Positions 1 to 9,643 of a stretch of DNA of 52,455 bases are shown here, in pieces. Location: NCBI RefSeq assembly GCF_018613535.1, contig NZ_JAGGQB010000023.1, positions 1 through 52,455 of the forward strand, given 5' to 3'. The DNA comes from Bacillus sp. ISL-51. Its GTDB lineage: Bacteria; Bacillota; Bacilli; Bacillales; Bacillaceae. Within the stretch, counting starts at the first letter, position 1. The number at the start of each line of letters is the position of its first letter. Position numbers and translations under genes: made by a program. The notes below the pieces were generated by a model that saw nothing but the letters and a program-made list of their open reading frames with translations, was not told the origin of the DNA and made no database searches.

Positions 1-45
1 TCAAAAACGGGGGTCAGTCCCGACCGGCTCCCGGCTTTTTCTTCT

Positions 46-71
46 GATCCAAACCGCTCATGGTTTGGATC
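46..71. repeat. Perfect 10-bp inverted repeat at the window edge
   Basis: GATCCAAACC (46-55) and GGTTTGGATC (62-71) flank a 6-nt loop. On the plus strand the hairpin is followed by GTTTTAT, so it could end a plus-strand gene lying outside the window. On the minus strand it sits just after the GNAT stop but is followed by A-rich, not T-rich, sequence. A terminator role is therefore uncertain. Confidence 0.4.
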
Positions 72-74
72 GTT

Positions 75-563
75 TTATATGCGGAGCACCATTTTGACCG
101 TCTGTAAGAGGTGCCCTTCAAAATCCTCTTCAAATGCGGACACCCATTCAACCCCTTTCGCTTTGTAAAAAGACATTCCGGCCTGATTCTCTTTTTTCAC
201 ATGAACATAAAGCTCTTTTATCCCGCCGGACTTTTGTATGCCCTCTTTAAGCAGCGCCGTTCCTATTCCGTTTCCCTGGTAATCGGGATCAATATAAATA
301 GCGGCAAGCTCAGCTTTTCCGCCTTCTTGAACGGGGCTGAAATTGGCAAAACCTGCGATTGTCCCGTCTGCTGCTTCTGCAGCCAGCAACAGAGATTGTT
401 CGATCCGGCGTTCCATCATCTCATCATGATAAGCGGATTGGAGAAATTGATCCTGAATATGTTCAGGAATGATTCCTTCATACGTATGATGCCAGCTTTG
501 TTTTGCGACTTGCCGGACTTGCTTTATATCGCCCGATTCCATAGCACGGATAAGCCATTCCAT
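75..563 (-). CDS. GNAT-family N-acetyltransferase
   Basis: This is a 162-residue cytoplasmic acetyltransferase of the GNAT superfamily, which moves an acetyl group from acetyl-CoA to an amine. The acetyl-CoA pyrophosphate-loop signature is visible as QGNGIGTALL in the C-terminal half, preceded by the usual beta4 strand (AELAAIYIDPDYQG). The frame stays open for 46 more codons upstream, but the ATG at 563 has a clear AGGAGG site about 9 nt before it, and the upstream stretch is basic and low-complexity. The protein then begins MEWLIRAMESGD. It lies downstream of ytwF, separated by a strong hairpin, so it is probably its own unit. The substrate cannot be told from sequence. Confidence 0.85.
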   Translation of the reverse strand: MEWLIRAMESGDIKQVRQVAKQSWHHTYEGIIPEHIQDQFLQSAYHDEMMERRIEQSLLLAAEAADGTIAGFANFSPVQEGGKAELAAIYIDPDYQGNGIGTALLKEGIQKSGGIKELYVHVKKENQAGMSFYKAKGVEWVSAFEEDFEGHLLQTVKMVLRI

Positions 564-623
564 TCGTATCCGCCTCCTCATTTTCCCCATATATACCGGT
601 ATCACGGAAATCATTTTAAAATA

Positions 624-664
624 AAAAAGAAGAAAAGAGCTTAAGCTCTTTCTTCTTTTCTTTT
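624..664 (-). terminator. Rho-independent terminator of ytwF
   Basis: A long A/T-rich palindrome centred on the HindIII-like AGCTT/AAGCT (AAGAAAGAGCTTAAGCTC and its mirror) begins a few bases after the ytwF stop and runs into T-rich sequence on the minus strand. It separates ytwF from the GNAT gene. Confidence 0.6.
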
Positions 665-670
665 TGATAT

Positions 671-982
671 TTACTGCTTCGGCTTTGTTTCGCCTTCCCA
701 TTCCAGCATGCCGCCTTCTACATTAACCGTTTGAAAGCCCTGCTCCTGTAAATACATACAAACGTTCATGCTTCTTTTTCCGGAACGGCAGATGAACACA
801 TATTCCTTGTCCTTATCTAATGCATCCATCTTCTCGGGGATATCTCCCATGCGGATATGAACAGCCTCCGGAATCATGCCTTCGGCTACCTCTTCGTCTT
901 CTCTGACATCGATCAGATACAGCTCTTCCCCCGCTTTCAGTTTATCTTGCAGAACGGCTGTGCTGATTTCATTTATCTTCAA
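671..982 (-). CDS. ytwF: YtwF, single-domain rhodanese
   Basis: This is a 103-residue rhodanese-homology protein. The active-site loop is CRSGKRS at about residues 65-71, with the catalytic cysteine that carries a persulfide; LYLIDVREDEEV near residue 21 is the first conserved rhodanese motif. Single-domain proteins of this size act as sulfur carriers or transferases in the cytoplasm. The start is TTG, chosen because AGGAGTG lies 8-10 nt upstream and because the family begins at this point (MKINEIS). It lies downstream of leuS and its terminator, with an extended -10 element upstream, so it is probably transcribed alone. The physiological sulfur acceptor is not known. Confidence 0.9.
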   Translation of the reverse strand: MKINEISTAVLQDKLKAGEELYLIDVREDEEVAEGMIPEAVHIRMGDIPEKMDALDKDKEYVFICRSGKRSMNVCMYLQEQGFQTVNVEGGMLEWEGETKPKQ

Positions 983-1015
983 TTTGTGACACTCCTATTC
1001 GTCGTGATGCCTTTA

Positions 1016-1024
1016 AGTATACCA
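1016..1024 (-). promoter_or_regulatory. Putative extended -10 promoter of ytwF
   Basis: On the minus strand TGGTATACT gives a TGN extended -10 with TATACT, 34 nt before the ytwF start. No good -35 is seen at 17 bp. Confidence 0.45.
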
Positions 1025-1060
1025 AAGGCGGCACGACAAATTCTATTGTTGAGGCTGAGA

Positions 1061-1089
1061 AAAACCCCTCTCTGTAAGAGAGGGGTTTC
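1061..1089 (-). terminator. Terminator of leuS
   Basis: An 11-bp stem AAACCCCTCTC / GAGAGGGGTTT with a 5-nt loop is followed on the minus strand by TTTTTCTC. It lies just after the leuS stop. Confidence 0.85.
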
Positions 1090-1095
1090 ATTCGG

Positions 1096-3510
1096 TCAGT
1101 TTGCTACGATATTGACCAGCTTGCCTGGTACAGCGATGATTTTTCGGATTGTTTTTCCTTCAAGCTGTTCTTTCACTTTTTCATCAGCCTGCGCGAGCTG
1201 CTCTAATTGTTTCTTATCAGCATCAGCCGGAACGGTTAATTTCGCTTTCACTTTTCCGTTCAGCTGGACGACGATTTCCACTTCATCGTCGATCAGTTTT
1301 GATTCGTCATACACAGGCCAAGCCTCGTAAGAAATAGAACCGTTGTGGCCGAGTTTTTCCCACAGCTCTTCCGCTAAGTGAGGCGCAACCGGAGAAAGCA
1401 GCTTCACAAAACCTTCCATATAGTCTTTCGGCAGTTCATTCGCTTTGTAAGCTTCATTAATAAAAACCATCAGCTGGGAAATGCCCGTGTTAAAACGAAG
1501 GCCTTCGTAGTTTTCCGTCACTTTCATCACTGTTTCATGATAGACGCGTTCAAGTGTATCACCCGCGCCTTCTGTCACTTTGCCCGTCAGCTCGCCGTTT
1601 TCCTCAACGAACAGACGCCATACACGGTCAAGGAAGCGGCGCGCTCCGTCAAGGCCGGATTCAGACCAGGCAATGGAAGCGTCAAGCGGCCCCATGAACA
1701 TTTCGTACAGCCGCAAAGTATCCGCTCCGTGAGACGCAACAATTTCATCCGGATTGACGACGTTGCCGCGGGATTTACTCATTTTCTCATTGTTTTCCCC
1801 TAGAATCATTCCTTGGTTGTACAGCTTTTGGAATGGCTCTTTCGTCGGGACAACACCGATGTCATAGAGGAACTTATGCCAGAAACGTGCGTAAAGAAGG
1901 TGCAGCACGGCATGCTCCGCTCCCCCGATATAAATATCAACAGGCAGCCATTTCTCTAATTTCTCAGGTGAAGCAAGCTGATCCGGGTTTTTCGGATCGA
2001 TAAATCGAAGGAAGTACCAGCAGCTTCCCGCCCATTGCGGCATTGTGTTTGTTTCTCTTCTGCCTTTTTTGCCCGTTACAGGATCAGTGACTTCCACCCA
2101 TTCTTTAATGATGGCAAGCGGTGATTCGCCCGTTCCGCTCGGCTTGATCTCATCGGTTTTCGGCAGAATGAGCGGCAGCTCCTCTTCCGGTACGGCCGTT
2201 GATGTTCCGTCCTCCCAATGAATGACCGGAATCGGCTCGCCCCAATAGCGCTGACGGCTGAAGAGCCAATCACGCAGACGATACGTCACCTTTTTCTCGC
2301 CGTTTTTCGTTTCTTCAAGCCAGGCGATTATTTTTTCAATGGCGTCCGCTTTGTTCAGGCCGTTCAGAAAATCGGAATTAACGTGCTCGCCGTCACCCGT
2401 GAACGGTTCCTCTTCAACGTTTCCGCCTTTTACGACCTCTTTGACAGGCAGGCCGAACACTTTGGCAAATTCAAAATCACGCTCATCATGGGCAGGCACG
2501 GCCATAACCGCTCCCGTTCCGTAAGTGGCAAGCACGTAATCAGCGATCCAGATCGGCATCTTTTCACCATTTACCGGGTTCACGGCATACGCGCCCGTGA
2601 AAACGCCTGTTTTTGTTTTCGCGAGATCCGTGCGCTCGAGGTCACTTTTGGCCTGAACTTCTTTTATGTAAGCGTCAACCGCTTCTTTTTGTTCAGCCGT
2701 TGTAATGGTGCTGACGAGCCCGTGCTCAGGAGCCAAAACAGCGTATGCCGCGCCAAACAGCGTGTCAGGGCGCGTTGTAAACACAGTGAACGTCTCATTG
2801 CGGCCGTCGATGGCAAAATGCACATTGGCCCCCTCTGAGCGGCCGATCCAATTGCGCTGCATGTCTTTAATGCTTTCCGGCCAGTCAAGCTCCTCTAAAT
2901 CTTCAAGAAGCCTGTCCGCATAAGCCGTGATCTTCAGCATCCATTGCTTCATCGGGCGGCGTTCAACAGGATGTCCGCCCCGTTCGCTCTTGCCGTCAAT
3001 GACTTCCTCATTCGCAAGCACCGTGCCGAGAGCCGGGCACCAGTTGACGGGCACTTCATCAACGTAAGCAAGTCCTTTTTCGTAAAGCTTGGTGAAAATC
3101 CACTGCGTCCATTTATAATAGTCCGGGTCTGTCGTATTGATTTCCCGGTCCCAATCATATGAAAATCCGAGGGACTGGATCTGGCGGCGGAAATTATCGA
3201 TGTTATGCTTTGTGAACACTGCCGGATCGTTCCCCGTATCAAGCGCGTATTGCTCCGCAGGAAGGCCGAACGCGTCCCAGCCCATCGGATGAAGCACGTT
3301 GTACCCTTGCATGCGTCTCATACGCGACAGAATATCCGTCGCCGTATAGCCTTCGGGATGCCCGACATGAAGGCCGGCTCCTGACGGATAAGGGAACATG
3401 TCAAGCGCGTAAAACTTCGGCTTGTCCTCCTTTTCACTGACAGCAAAGGTTTTATGCTCCAACCAATAATTTTGCCATTTCTTTTCTATTTTTTCGTGCT
3501 GAAAACTCAA
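1096..3510 (-). CDS. leuS: Leucyl-tRNA synthetase
   Basis: This 804-residue class Ia synthetase charges tRNA-Leu. The HIGH motif appears as HVGH (residues 48-51) after the typical [14 protein letters not shown] is at residues 576-580. The CP1 editing domain carries the conserved [12 protein letters not shown] with the aspartate used against mischarged amino acids. The length matches Bacillus LeuS. The start is TTG at 3510, placed 8 nt after a perfect AAGGAGG. Upstream is a full T-box leader, so expression rises when uncharged tRNA-Leu accumulates. It stands as a single-gene unit with its own terminator. Confidence 0.97.
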   Translation of the reverse strand: MSFQHEKIEKKWQNYWLEHKTFAVSEKEDKPKFYALDMFPYPSGAGLHVGHPEGYTATDILSRMRRMQGYNVLHPMGWDAFGLPAEQYALDTGNDPAVFTKHNIDNFRRQIQSLGFSYDWDREINTTDPDYYKWTQWIFTKLYEKGLAYVDEVPVNWCPALGTVLANEEVIDGKSERGGHPVERRPMKQWMLKITAYADRLLEDLEELDWPESIKDMQRNWIGRSEGANVHFAIDGRNETFTVFTTRPDTLFGAAYAVLAPEHGLVSTITTAEQKEAVDAYIKEVQAKSDLERTDLAKTKTGVFTGAYAVNPVNGEKMPIWIADYVLATYGTGAVMAVPAHDERDFEFAKVFGLPVKEVVKGGNVEEEPFTGDGEHVNSDFLNGLNKADAIEKIIAWLEETKNGEKKVTYRLRDWLFSRQRYWGEPIPVIHWEDGTSTAVPEEELPLILPKTDEIKPSGTGESPLAIIKEWVEVTDPVTGKKGRRETNTMPQWAGSCWYFLRFIDPKNPDQLASPEKLEKWLPVDIYIGGAEHAVLHLLYARFWHKFLYDIGVVPTKEPFQKLYNQGMILGENNEKMSKSRGNVVNPDEIVASHGADTLRLYEMFMGPLDASIAWSESGLDGARRFLDRVWRLFVEENGELTGKVTEGAGDTLERVYHETVMKVTENYEGLRFNTGISQLMVFINEAYKANELPKDYMEGFVKLLSPVAPHLAEELWEKLGHNGSISYEAWPVYDESKLIDDEVEIVVQLNGKVKAKLTVPADADKKQLEQLAQADEKVKEQLEGKTIRKIIAVPGKLVNIVAN

Positions 3511-3595
3511 CGCAAAAACCTCCTTCTGATTGAATACGGCGTCTTTAGTCCAAGTATTGACGGGATAAGGAAATTCATATTCAGATTATTCTAAA

Positions 3596-3850
3596 ACTAA
3601 AAAAAACTCCCTCATCCCTAAAAGGGACGAGAGATTTTTTGTTTCCCGCGGTACCACCCTCGTTAGTGCGGTTTTCGGCCGCACTCACTTGATACTTTTA
3701 ACGCAGTTATGCGTCAGCGGTTTTCACCGCTGCAACTCTGAGGTGAGTTCGGAAACAGACTTGATTGACTTTCACCGGCCGTCAATTCTCTGTATGCGAA
3801 ATCTGCTTCTTACTGCTCCTCTTCACTGTTCTTATCGCTACCGTAATCTT
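3596..3850 (-). promoter_or_regulatory. T-box leader of leuS (specifier CUC)
   Basis: The 14-nt-plus T-box core AGGGTGGTACCGCGGG reads on the minus strand at 3660-3645, followed by a terminator helix (about 3635-3603) ending in a T-run. Stem I is recognisable by the AGTAAGAAGCAG region and by GGTGAAAGTCAA. The specifier loop reads GAACTCACC, placing CUC (Leu) at 3747-3745. Uncharged tRNA-Leu should pair with the specifier and with the T-box UGGU-type bulge and favour the antiterminator. The codon agrees with the downstream gene. Confidence 0.95.
3600..3636 (-). terminator. T-box attenuator terminator
   Basis: The stem TCTCTCGTCCCT ... AGGGATGAGGGA followed by eight T residues on the minus strand is the competing terminator of the leuS leader. 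Confidence 0.85.
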
Positions 3851-3856
3851 ACCTGT

Positions 3857-3885
3857 ATTTTATAGAATTCTGTTCATAAGTGCAA
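3857..3885 (-). promoter_or_regulatory. Sigma-A promoter of leuS
   Basis: On the minus strand TTGCAC (3885-3880), a 17-bp spacer and TAAAAT (3862-3857) sit directly upstream of the T-box leader. Confidence 0.75.
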
Positions 3886-3938
3886 GCAGGTTTGTATACA
3901 ATGGGAATGTACCCTGAACGGGGTAAAGAGTGGGGATA

Positions 3939-4274
3939 TTATTTAGATGGAGGATCTTTTTGCTGCTGTGGTTTTGCCTGGGCAGAGTCACTGTTTTGTT
4001 CTCTGACAAAATCAAAGCTTCTAAGAACAGCTTCACCGCCGTAGCCTGCGATTATGGATAAGATGACGAGTTGAATTCCTGAATCGGGGTCAGCGGATAA
4101 GACAAGTAAGATGGAAGCAGCCATTCCGATAAAGCACTCTTCCAAAAAACCGAGATAGATGAACCGCTTTGTCATTCTGGGTTTCTCCAGCCTGCCTCTC
4201 TTTTTCACATGACCGAGAATCCCCATGATTCCTCCAATTACGCAAGCAATTAATACCTGATGCAGCATCTTCAT
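3939..4274 (-). CDS. ytvB: YtvB, small membrane protein
   Basis: This is a 111-residue integral membrane protein of unknown function. Hydrophobic segments lie near residues 3-18 (LHQVLIACVIGGIMGILGH) and, after a basic loop (KKRGRLEKPRMTKR), at about 32-48 and 53-70; the tail is polar and glutamine-rich (AKPQQQKDPPSK). The open frame runs another 47 codons upstream, but AGGAAGG lies just before a cluster of three candidate starts; the second ATG (4274) gives a 5-nt spacer and the third (4268) 11 nt. Position and length match B. subtilis YtvB. It is divergent from ytvA, and I cannot infer a role. Confidence 0.75.
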   Translation of the reverse strand: MKMLHQVLIACVIGGIMGILGHVKKRGRLEKPRMTKRFIYLGFLEECFIGMAASILLVLSADPDSGIQLVILSIIAGYGGEAVLRSFDFVREQNSDSAQAKPQQQKDPPSK

Positions 4275-4657
4275 CATCACCTTCCTAAAGCCCTTATTTA
4301 GTAAAGCGACTTCAGGCCATCCAGCCCCCTTACGAATACGATGATTTTCGATATCTACATACTGGCAATTCTGCAAGAAAGGAAAAAGCTTGTTTCTTCC
4401 ATTATATGTGAACACATGATCGGTAAGCTTGATGCATTAGATTCATTTTTTACCCAGTGACAATGACCTAGTCAGTTACTTAGCGCTGAATATGCAATCC
4501 CCTCTATATTCAGTGTATATGAGGACAAGCCCGAATGACAAATTGAAAGCCGCGGCTGCTTGAATCAGAACATATGTTATGCTACGGTTACTGTAGGTTC
4601 ATGTAAAAAGGGGAGTAACAATGGCTGAAAAGCTTTACGGCCAAAAGGGGGTTTTAC
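4275..4657. other. Intergenic region between ytvB and ytvA
   Basis: This 383-bp region separates divergent ytvB and ytvA. It holds an extended -10 element TGTTATGCT (4575-4583, plus strand) and a mini-ORF (4621-4665) described separately. I looked for a sigma-B promoter (GTTTAA-N13/14-GGGTAT), because ytvA is sigma-B dependent in B. subtilis, and did not find a convincing one. Confidence 0.5.
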
Positions 4658-4665
4658 ATGGCTGA
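4621..4665 (+). CDS. Possible 14-codon leader peptide of ytvA
   Basis: An ATG at 4621 follows AAAAGGGGAG with a good spacer and encodes [14 protein letters not shown] before TGA. The stop (4663-4665) lies inside the second and third codons of ytvA, so the two frames overlap by 8 nt. The ytvA ribosome-binding site (AAGGGGG) is inside this ORF. That layout would permit translational coupling. It is inferred from start, RBS and overlap only; I know of no described peptide. Confidence 0.4.
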   Translation: MAEKLYGQKGVLHG

Positions 4666-5443
4666 CTCAAACTTATTCGGAAAACTGGAGCAGCTAGAGC
4701 TGATCAAAAAGGCGCTTGATCACGCACGTATAGGCGTGGTGATTACAGACCCCTCTCTTGAGGACAATCCCATTGTGTATACAAATCAGGGATTTATGGA
4801 TATGACCGGCTATTCTTCCGAAGAGATATTAGGTAAGAACTGCAGATTTCTGCAGGGGAAACAAACAGACAAAAAACAAGTCGCTAAAATAAGAAACGGC
4901 CTGAAAAACAAAGAACCGATTACGGTGCGGCTGAAAAACGTAAAAAAAGACGGCACACTGTTTTGGAACGAGCTGAACATTGACCCTTTGTTTATTGAAG
5001 ACAAATTATACTTTGTCGGCTTTCAAAAAGACATAACAGAGCAAAAAGAATATGAAAAGCTTCTGGAGGATTCCCTCACGGAAATTTCAACCCTGTCAAC
5101 CCCGATTGTTCCGATTCGAAACGGCATCTCGGCTATGCCTTTAATCGGCAACTTGACAGAGGAACGATTTGATTCAGTTGTTTCAACATTAACCGACATC
5201 CTGACCGCATCTAAAGATGATTACTTAATTATAGACTTATCGGGTTTGGCTGAAGTAAATGAACATACCGCAGATCAAATATTCAAATTGCATCATTTGC
5301 TGAAATTAATCGGAACAGAATTAATTATCACCGGCATCAAGCCTGCCCTTGCGATGAAAATGAATCAGCTGGATGCCAGCTTTGCTTCATTAAAAACCTA
5401 TTTAAATGTAAAGGACGCCGTCACCGTGCTTCCAGTCATATAG
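4658..5443 (+). CDS. ytvA: YtvA, LOV-STAS blue-light receptor
   Basis: This 261-residue protein has an N-terminal LOV domain and a C-terminal STAS domain. The flavin-binding signature GKNCRFLQG contains Cys62, the residue that forms the covalent FMN adduct in blue light. The linker helix ([12 protein letters not shown]) leads into STAS (about residues 148-261), related to sigma-factor antagonist proteins. In B. subtilis YtvA is part of the stressosome and feeds light into the sigma-B general stress response. The ATG is preceded by AAGGGGG at 7-8 nt. A bidirectional terminator follows. Confidence 0.97.
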   Translation: MADSNLFGKLEQLELIKKALDHARIGVVITDPSLEDNPIVYTNQGFMDMTGYSSEEILGKNCRFLQGKQTDKKQVAKIRNGLKNKEPITVRLKNVKKDGTLFWNELNIDPLFIEDKLYFVGFQKDITEQKEYEKLLEDSLTEISTLSTPIVPIRNGISAMPLIGNLTEERFDSVVSTLTDILTASKDDYLIIDLSGLAEVNEHTADQIFKLHHLLKLIGTELIITGIKPALAMKMNQLDASFASLKTYLNVKDAVTVLPVI

Positions 5444-5454
5444 ACAGCAAAAAC

Positions 5455-5478
5455 CCCGCCGGGCAGCGGGATTTTTTT
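5455..5478. terminator. Bidirectional terminator between ytvA and yttB
   Basis: CCCGC (5455-5459) pairs with GCGGG (5466-5470). T-runs follow on both strands (ATTTTTTT on plus, GTTTTTGCT on minus), serving both convergent genes. Confidence 0.85.
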
Positions 5479-5484
5479 ATAACA

Positions 5485-6669
5485 TCAACGCACTTGGACG
5501 TTTCCCTTATTCACGGTTTTTAACCGTTTGTCGTACAGCACGGTCGCGGCGATACTGACGACAAGGAGCGCCATCAGGAACAAAAGCAGCACAGACATGC
5601 CGTACTGATCAACAAGCACGCCGCCAAGCAGCGGGCCGATCATTCTTCCGCCCGTCGCCGCGCTGTTGACGAATCCTTGATAAAAACCTTCTTTTCCTTT
5701 AGGCGCAAGCTGATTGGCGATAGTCGGAACGGCAGGCCAAACGAGCATTTCTCCGATTGTTAAAATCACCATTGCGGCGAGATACATCGGAAATTGCTTT
5801 GCCGCAAGCAATACCCCGAAAGAGACGATAAAAATGCAAAAACCAATGACCATTTGTGTTTTTAAAGCGCCGGCCCACTTTTTCACAACAGCCCCGGCAA
5901 GCGGCTGTCCGGCGACGATTAAGATTCCGTTTACCGTCCACAGTACACTGTATAATGAAAGGGGCATTCCGATGCTTTGGGTATGAGAGGCAACGGTTGT
6001 TGACCATTGTGAATAAGCAATCCAGCCGAGAACATACCCGCTGCTTAAAATAAGAAGCGCCATAAATTTTGTTTTATTGCTGACAGGTTCATAATCAAGA
6101 ACGGACGCTTGGCCGGCATCTCCGGTTTTAATGTTTCGGAACCCGAAAAATACGATCAGGAAAAACAGCGCATACAGGAGCGCATTGGCTAAAAACACGT
6201 ACGTAAAGGAATAAGCTGCGACCATTCCTCCAAGCGCTGATCCGACGGCAACGCCTGCGTTTTGAGCGACATAAATCGCATTGAAGGCTTTTCGGCCGCC
6301 TTCCTTCCAAACCGCTCCCGCCATGGCGTAGCTTGCCGGAAATACAATACCGGAACCGAACCCGACAAGAATGAGCAGCCAAATATAAACGGGCCATTGA
6401 TGAAACGAAACGAGCGCAAGAAGGCTCGCCAGCGTAATGATAATTCCCAGCATAATCGATTTGAACCCGCCGATTTTATCAAACAAAAATCCGCCGCATA
6501 AATTCCCCGCCACACTCGCGCCGGAATTCAGCATCAGGACAATCCCCGCCACCGTCAGCGACTTCCCTAGATGATTATGAATATAGATCGTATTGAGCGG
6601 CCACAAAAATGATGCTCCCGTGACATTGATAAACATTCCGATGACTAATATTTTCAAAGCGCGCGGCAT
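5485..6669 (-). CDS. yttB: YttB, MFS transporter
   Basis: This 394-residue major facilitator protein has about 12 hydrophobic segments. The loop after helix 2 reads GGFLFDKIGGFKS, a version of the MFS motif A (GxLaDrxGrkx), and a second copy appears as GGVLVDQYG near the C-terminal half. The length and hydropathy fit a drug/H+ antiporter-type exporter, but the substrate is unknown. The ATG at 6669 was chosen over one 17 codons upstream because AAAGGGGG lies 6-8 nt before it. It is convergent with ytvA. Confidence 0.88.
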   Translation of the reverse strand: MPRALKILVIGMFINVTGASFLWPLNTIYIHNHLGKSLTVAGIVLMLNSGASVAGNLCGGFLFDKIGGFKSIMLGIIITLASLLALVSFHQWPVYIWLLILVGFGSGIVFPASYAMAGAVWKEGGRKAFNAIYVAQNAGVAVGSALGGMVAAYSFTYVFLANALLYALFFLIVFFGFRNIKTGDAGQASVLDYEPVSNKTKFMALLILSSGYVLGWIAYSQWSTTVASHTQSIGMPLSLYSVLWTVNGILIVAGQPLAGAVVKKWAGALKTQMVIGFCIFIVSFGVLLAAKQFPMYLAAMVILTIGEMLVWPAVPTIANQLAPKGKEGFYQGFVNSAATGGRMIGPLLGGVLVDQYGMSVLLLFLMALLVVSIAATVLYDKRLKTVNKGNVQVR

Positions 6670-6864
6670 ACCGATCCCCCTTTCTTTATAAAAAAACCCA
6701 TGAAAAAACGGAAACCGCAAGCGGCGGCTCCGTATCGATCAAGTTATCATAGCACATTCATTCTATATCCGCCGCCTCTTTTTTTCAACATAGGAAACCA
6801 AAAAAAATAATGCCGGAATGTTGAAAAAATTACAAATGAATGGATTCACAAGAATGATCCGTGA

Positions 6865-7584
6865 TCATGCCCTTTTCTTCTGAACCCAGAACGGAATATA
6901 AAGAATGAAAAAGCTCACGATCACTGCCGCTTCCATTGACAGAGGGTACCACGGCCAAGGACCGAGAACGTCCAAAAGGGAGGATGTCTTCGGCTTTTTC
7001 ATCAAATAGAGGTAATTTGCATTCAGGACATGATCAATGAAAAAGACGCAAGCGCCGTATATATTTACGATCAGCACGGAAGCCCAAAGAGCGCGGACCG
7101 TCGGCTTGTATCTTCGGGCGGCAGCCATAAACAGACAAGTAAGAAAAACACCTCCATGAGAGACGAAAAACACGATATACCGAAAATGCGGAAAGGAGTA
7201 GGCTCCCAAATCGGGAGTTGCCATCGCCTGGATCGCGCTGCCCAAACCGGCAAAATAGAGAAAGGCAAACAGCTTTCTGCTTTTCGTGATTAACAAAAGC
7301 ATGGCCAGATACACTGAAATATCACTCAGCTGCAAAGGCAGGGATGTTCTCAGCGACCAGTCATGAAAATAAACCAGCCAAATATGGTAGCTGATTTGTG
7401 ACGCAGCGAGAAGAAACAAAAGCACGTACCGAATAAAGCGGTCTCGCTGACTTTGATCCAGTTTCCGCCGGAAGATGATCACGCACGCTCCAAGCAGGCC
7501 TATAACCATCAGCGTACAGATGTGTTCTTTAGAAAAAAGCTGAAAGGGTTCGGTTTTAGGATTCATTTGAAAATATGTTTGCAT
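6865..7584 (-). CDS. YwaF/TMEM164-type integral membrane protein
   Basis: This 239-residue polytopic membrane protein has about seven hydrophobic segments. I recognise motifs of the YwaF (TIGR02206) family: LPLQLSDIS in the middle, a conserved HFRYIVFFVSHGG, and NANYLYLMKKP followed by LLDVLGPWPWYP near the C-terminus. The conserved His and Asn residues suggest a membrane-embedded activity; TMEM164 relatives are lipid acyltransferases, but nothing here proves that. The start at 7584 follows GGGGGAG; the upstream ATG lacks one. It occupies the position of B. subtilis yttA, and I am not sure whether it is orthologous. Confidence 0.75.
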   Translation of the reverse strand: MQTYFQMNPKTEPFQLFSKEHICTLMVIGLLGACVIIFRRKLDQSQRDRFIRYVLLFLLAASQISYHIWLVYFHDWSLRTSLPLQLSDISVYLAMLLLITKSRKLFAFLYFAGLGSAIQAMATPDLGAYSFPHFRYIVFFVSHGGVFLTCLFMAAARRYKPTVRALWASVLIVNIYGACVFFIDHVLNANYLYLMKKPKTSSLLDVLGPWPWYPLSMEAAVIVSFFILYIPFWVQKKRA

Positions 7585-7667
7585 ATGCTCCCCCGCGTAC
7601 AAAGAATGACATATGCTTATCGTGCTAAAAAATCCCCTCCTCTATTCAGAACCGCCGGCACACAGAA

Positions 7668-7697
7668 AAAAAAGCCCCGTTTTACCGGAGCTTTTCT
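7668..7697 (-). terminator. Terminator of bceB
   Basis: On the minus strand AGCTCCG-GTAAAA-CGGGGCT is followed by eight T residues, directly after the bceB stop. Confidence 0.8.
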
Positions 7698-7702
7698 TTT
7701 CA

Positions 7703-9643
7703 TCATGACAGTGCAGAATGAATGACTTTTTTATAATAAAGCACGGACAGCATTCCGAAAATGGAATACAGCACCGTATACAGCGCCATGACAATGATCA
7801 TCGGTGTCCACACTTCCGTTCCGAATAAAAACCAGCCCGATTGAACGGCAAAATAGCTGTGGAAAAGCCCGAGAATCAGCGGAATGCCGAAATTATATAC
7901 CTGTTTCCTGCGGATGCCTTTAAGGAGATCCCCTTGTGTAAATCCGAGCTTTCGCAATATCGTGTAATCAGATCTCTCATCTTCACACTCACCCATTTGT
8001 TTAAAATACAGGATACAGCCTGATGTGATGAGAAAGGTTAACCCTAAAAATCCGACAATAAACATCATCAGCCCCATGTTTTTCTTTTGGGTGTCGGCTA
8101 AGTCAAAACGCGAGAGCTGATCGTCTGAATAGTGCTGCGCCTGAAACAGATCGTTTGCTGCTTTTAATTCATCCTCATTCTTCAGTGTGATGCTGAAAAA
8201 CAGCGTGGTTTTTTTCTGAATGACCGGATCGATATCCTTTTCCAAACGATCAAATACATGCTGGCTCACAATGGCAATTGGCAGTCCGCTTGTAAATATA
8301 TAAGGCAATATGAAGTCACGTCTCAAGCCCGAATAAGACAATGATATGCTTTCCCTTTTGCCATTCATTTCAATGCGTCCCGACTCTTTCAAGCTCAGAA
8401 ATTTTTGCATCATATCATTATAGCCTGTGAATACGGTTTCGCGGTCAGAAAGAGATACCCCTTCTGCGTCCTTTTCACTTACGATCGGCAAGGCCATGTG
8501 TGAGGGGTCTTGTTTAAAATTACTCATATCGCCGTTTATAATGTGCTTCACATTGGCATCGGCTTGAATCGTCTTTATTTTTTTCATGTGATATTGAATC
8601 CCGTTCTCACGCAATAAAGCAGTAAATGAATCCGCCTCCTTTTGATTGTTCATCGCAAAATCCGCCGCTACATTTTGCTCGGCTGATTTTTCCGCAGAAT
8701 AATACGAGATGTAGCTTAATGACAATAAACCGATCGAAAGCGCCGAGAGGGTTGTAATAATCGTCAGCAAAACGGCGTTGGACTTCATCCGGAACATAAT
8801 GGAAGACAGCGAAAGCACTTCACTTACATTCAAATAACCGCCCTTTGATTTCCGGATAAGGTTTGCCAGAAAGCTGACTGAGCCTTTATAAAAAAGGTAG
8901 GTTCCGATTATAACTGATCCAAGAATAAATACCATCGCTAAAAACAGTTCATTCATTGACGTAAAGCTGCCGCCGAATAATTTGGAGGACACGGCATACC
9001 CTGCGATAATGCACGCAATCCCAATCATGCCGATCACCATCTGGAACCAAGAGAGCGATGTCATCTTTTGTTCAGAGGATGATGCCGCCTTAAATAACGA
9101 CAGAATGCTTTGCCGTTTGATAAACAGGTAATTCATGATCATAATCAGAACATAAATCACACCGAAAACGACAAGGGTCTGAACAAGCGCCTTGCTTGAA
9201 AAAAACAGTGAGACAGAGGCTTTTACACCGACTGTGTGAAACAAAATCATCATGCATAATTTAGAAAAGGAAAAACCGACAAAAATCCCGATCCATATGG
9301 AAGTAAAATACAAAATGAAATTCTCCGCGCTGAGAATGCGGAAAATCCTCATTTTCGTCATTCCGATCAATTGGAATAAACCGATTTCCTTGCTGCGCCG
9401 TTTAATAAAAATCGTGTTGGCGTATAAAAGAAAAACAGACACGATCGCCACAAGCAGGATCGACGCCGCCCGAATCGCTGCCGCTCCTTTGATAGAGCTT
9501 TTCATTTCATCAAGAGCCGGGTCGTACTGCATTGTGACAAACGCAAAATAAAGGGCCGCGCTAAAAACTAAAGCAAAGACATAAAGATAATAGTTTTTGA
9601 TGTTCTTTTTCAAATTCTGGAAGATCAAATGATTAATGTTCAT
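7703..9643 (-). CDS. bceB: BceB, permease of the bacitracin-resistance ABC transporter
   Basis: This 646-residue permease belongs to the BceB/VraG family. It has ten predicted membrane segments: one at about 18-38, then three in a FtsX-type cluster, a large extracellular domain (about residues 310-520, from [15 protein letters not shown] on) and a C-terminal cluster. In B. subtilis the large loop and the permease bind the bacitracin/undecaprenyl-pyrophosphate target and pass flux information to BceS. The ATG at 9643 follows GGCGGGG and overlaps the end of bceA by 11 nt, so the pair is translationally coupled. A terminator follows. Confidence 0.95.
   Translation of the reverse strand: MNINHLIFQNLKKNIKNYYLYVFALVFSAALYFAFVTMQYDPALDEMKSSIKGAAAIRAASILLVAIVSVFLLYANTIFIKRRSKEIGLFQLIGMTKMRIFRILSAENFILYFTSIWIGIFVGFSFSKLCMMILFHTVGVKASVSLFFSSKALVQTLVVFGVIYVLIMIMNYLFIKRQSILSLFKAASSSEQKMTSLSWFQMVIGMIGIACIIAGYAVSSKLFGGSFTSMNELFLAMVFILGSVIIGTYLFYKGSVSFLANLIRKSKGGYLNVSEVLSLSSIMFRMKSNAVLLTIITTLSALSIGLLSLSYISYYSAEKSAEQNVAADFAMNNQKEADSFTALLRENGIQYHMKKIKTIQADANVKHIINGDMSNFKQDPSHMALPIVSEKDAEGVSLSDRETVFTGYNDMMQKFLSLKESGRIEMNGKRESISLSYSGLRRDFILPYIFTSGLPIAIVSQHVFDRLEKDIDPVIQKKTTLFFSITLKNEDELKAANDLFQAQHYSDDQLSRFDLADTQKKNMGLMMFIVGFLGLTFLITSGCILYFKQMGECEDERSDYTILRKLGFTQGDLLKGIRRKQVYNFGIPLILGLFHSYFAVQSGWFLFGTEVWTPMIIVMALYTVLYSIFGMLSVLYYKKVIHSALS

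Noticed and set aside
111..644. 177-codon plus-strand ORF opposite the GNAT gene
   Set aside because: It is the antisense shadow of a gene with a clear acetyl-CoA motif, and has no ribosome-binding site.
2218..2838. 206-codon plus-strand ORF inside leuS
   Set aside because: It is fully antisense to conserved LeuS sequence and is Arg/His/Phe-rich as shadow frames are; it does not resemble a protein family.
4440..4620. Sigma-B promoter for ytvA
   Set aside because: Expected from B. subtilis, but no GTTT...GGGTA pair with a 12-15 bp spacer was found; I did not force one.
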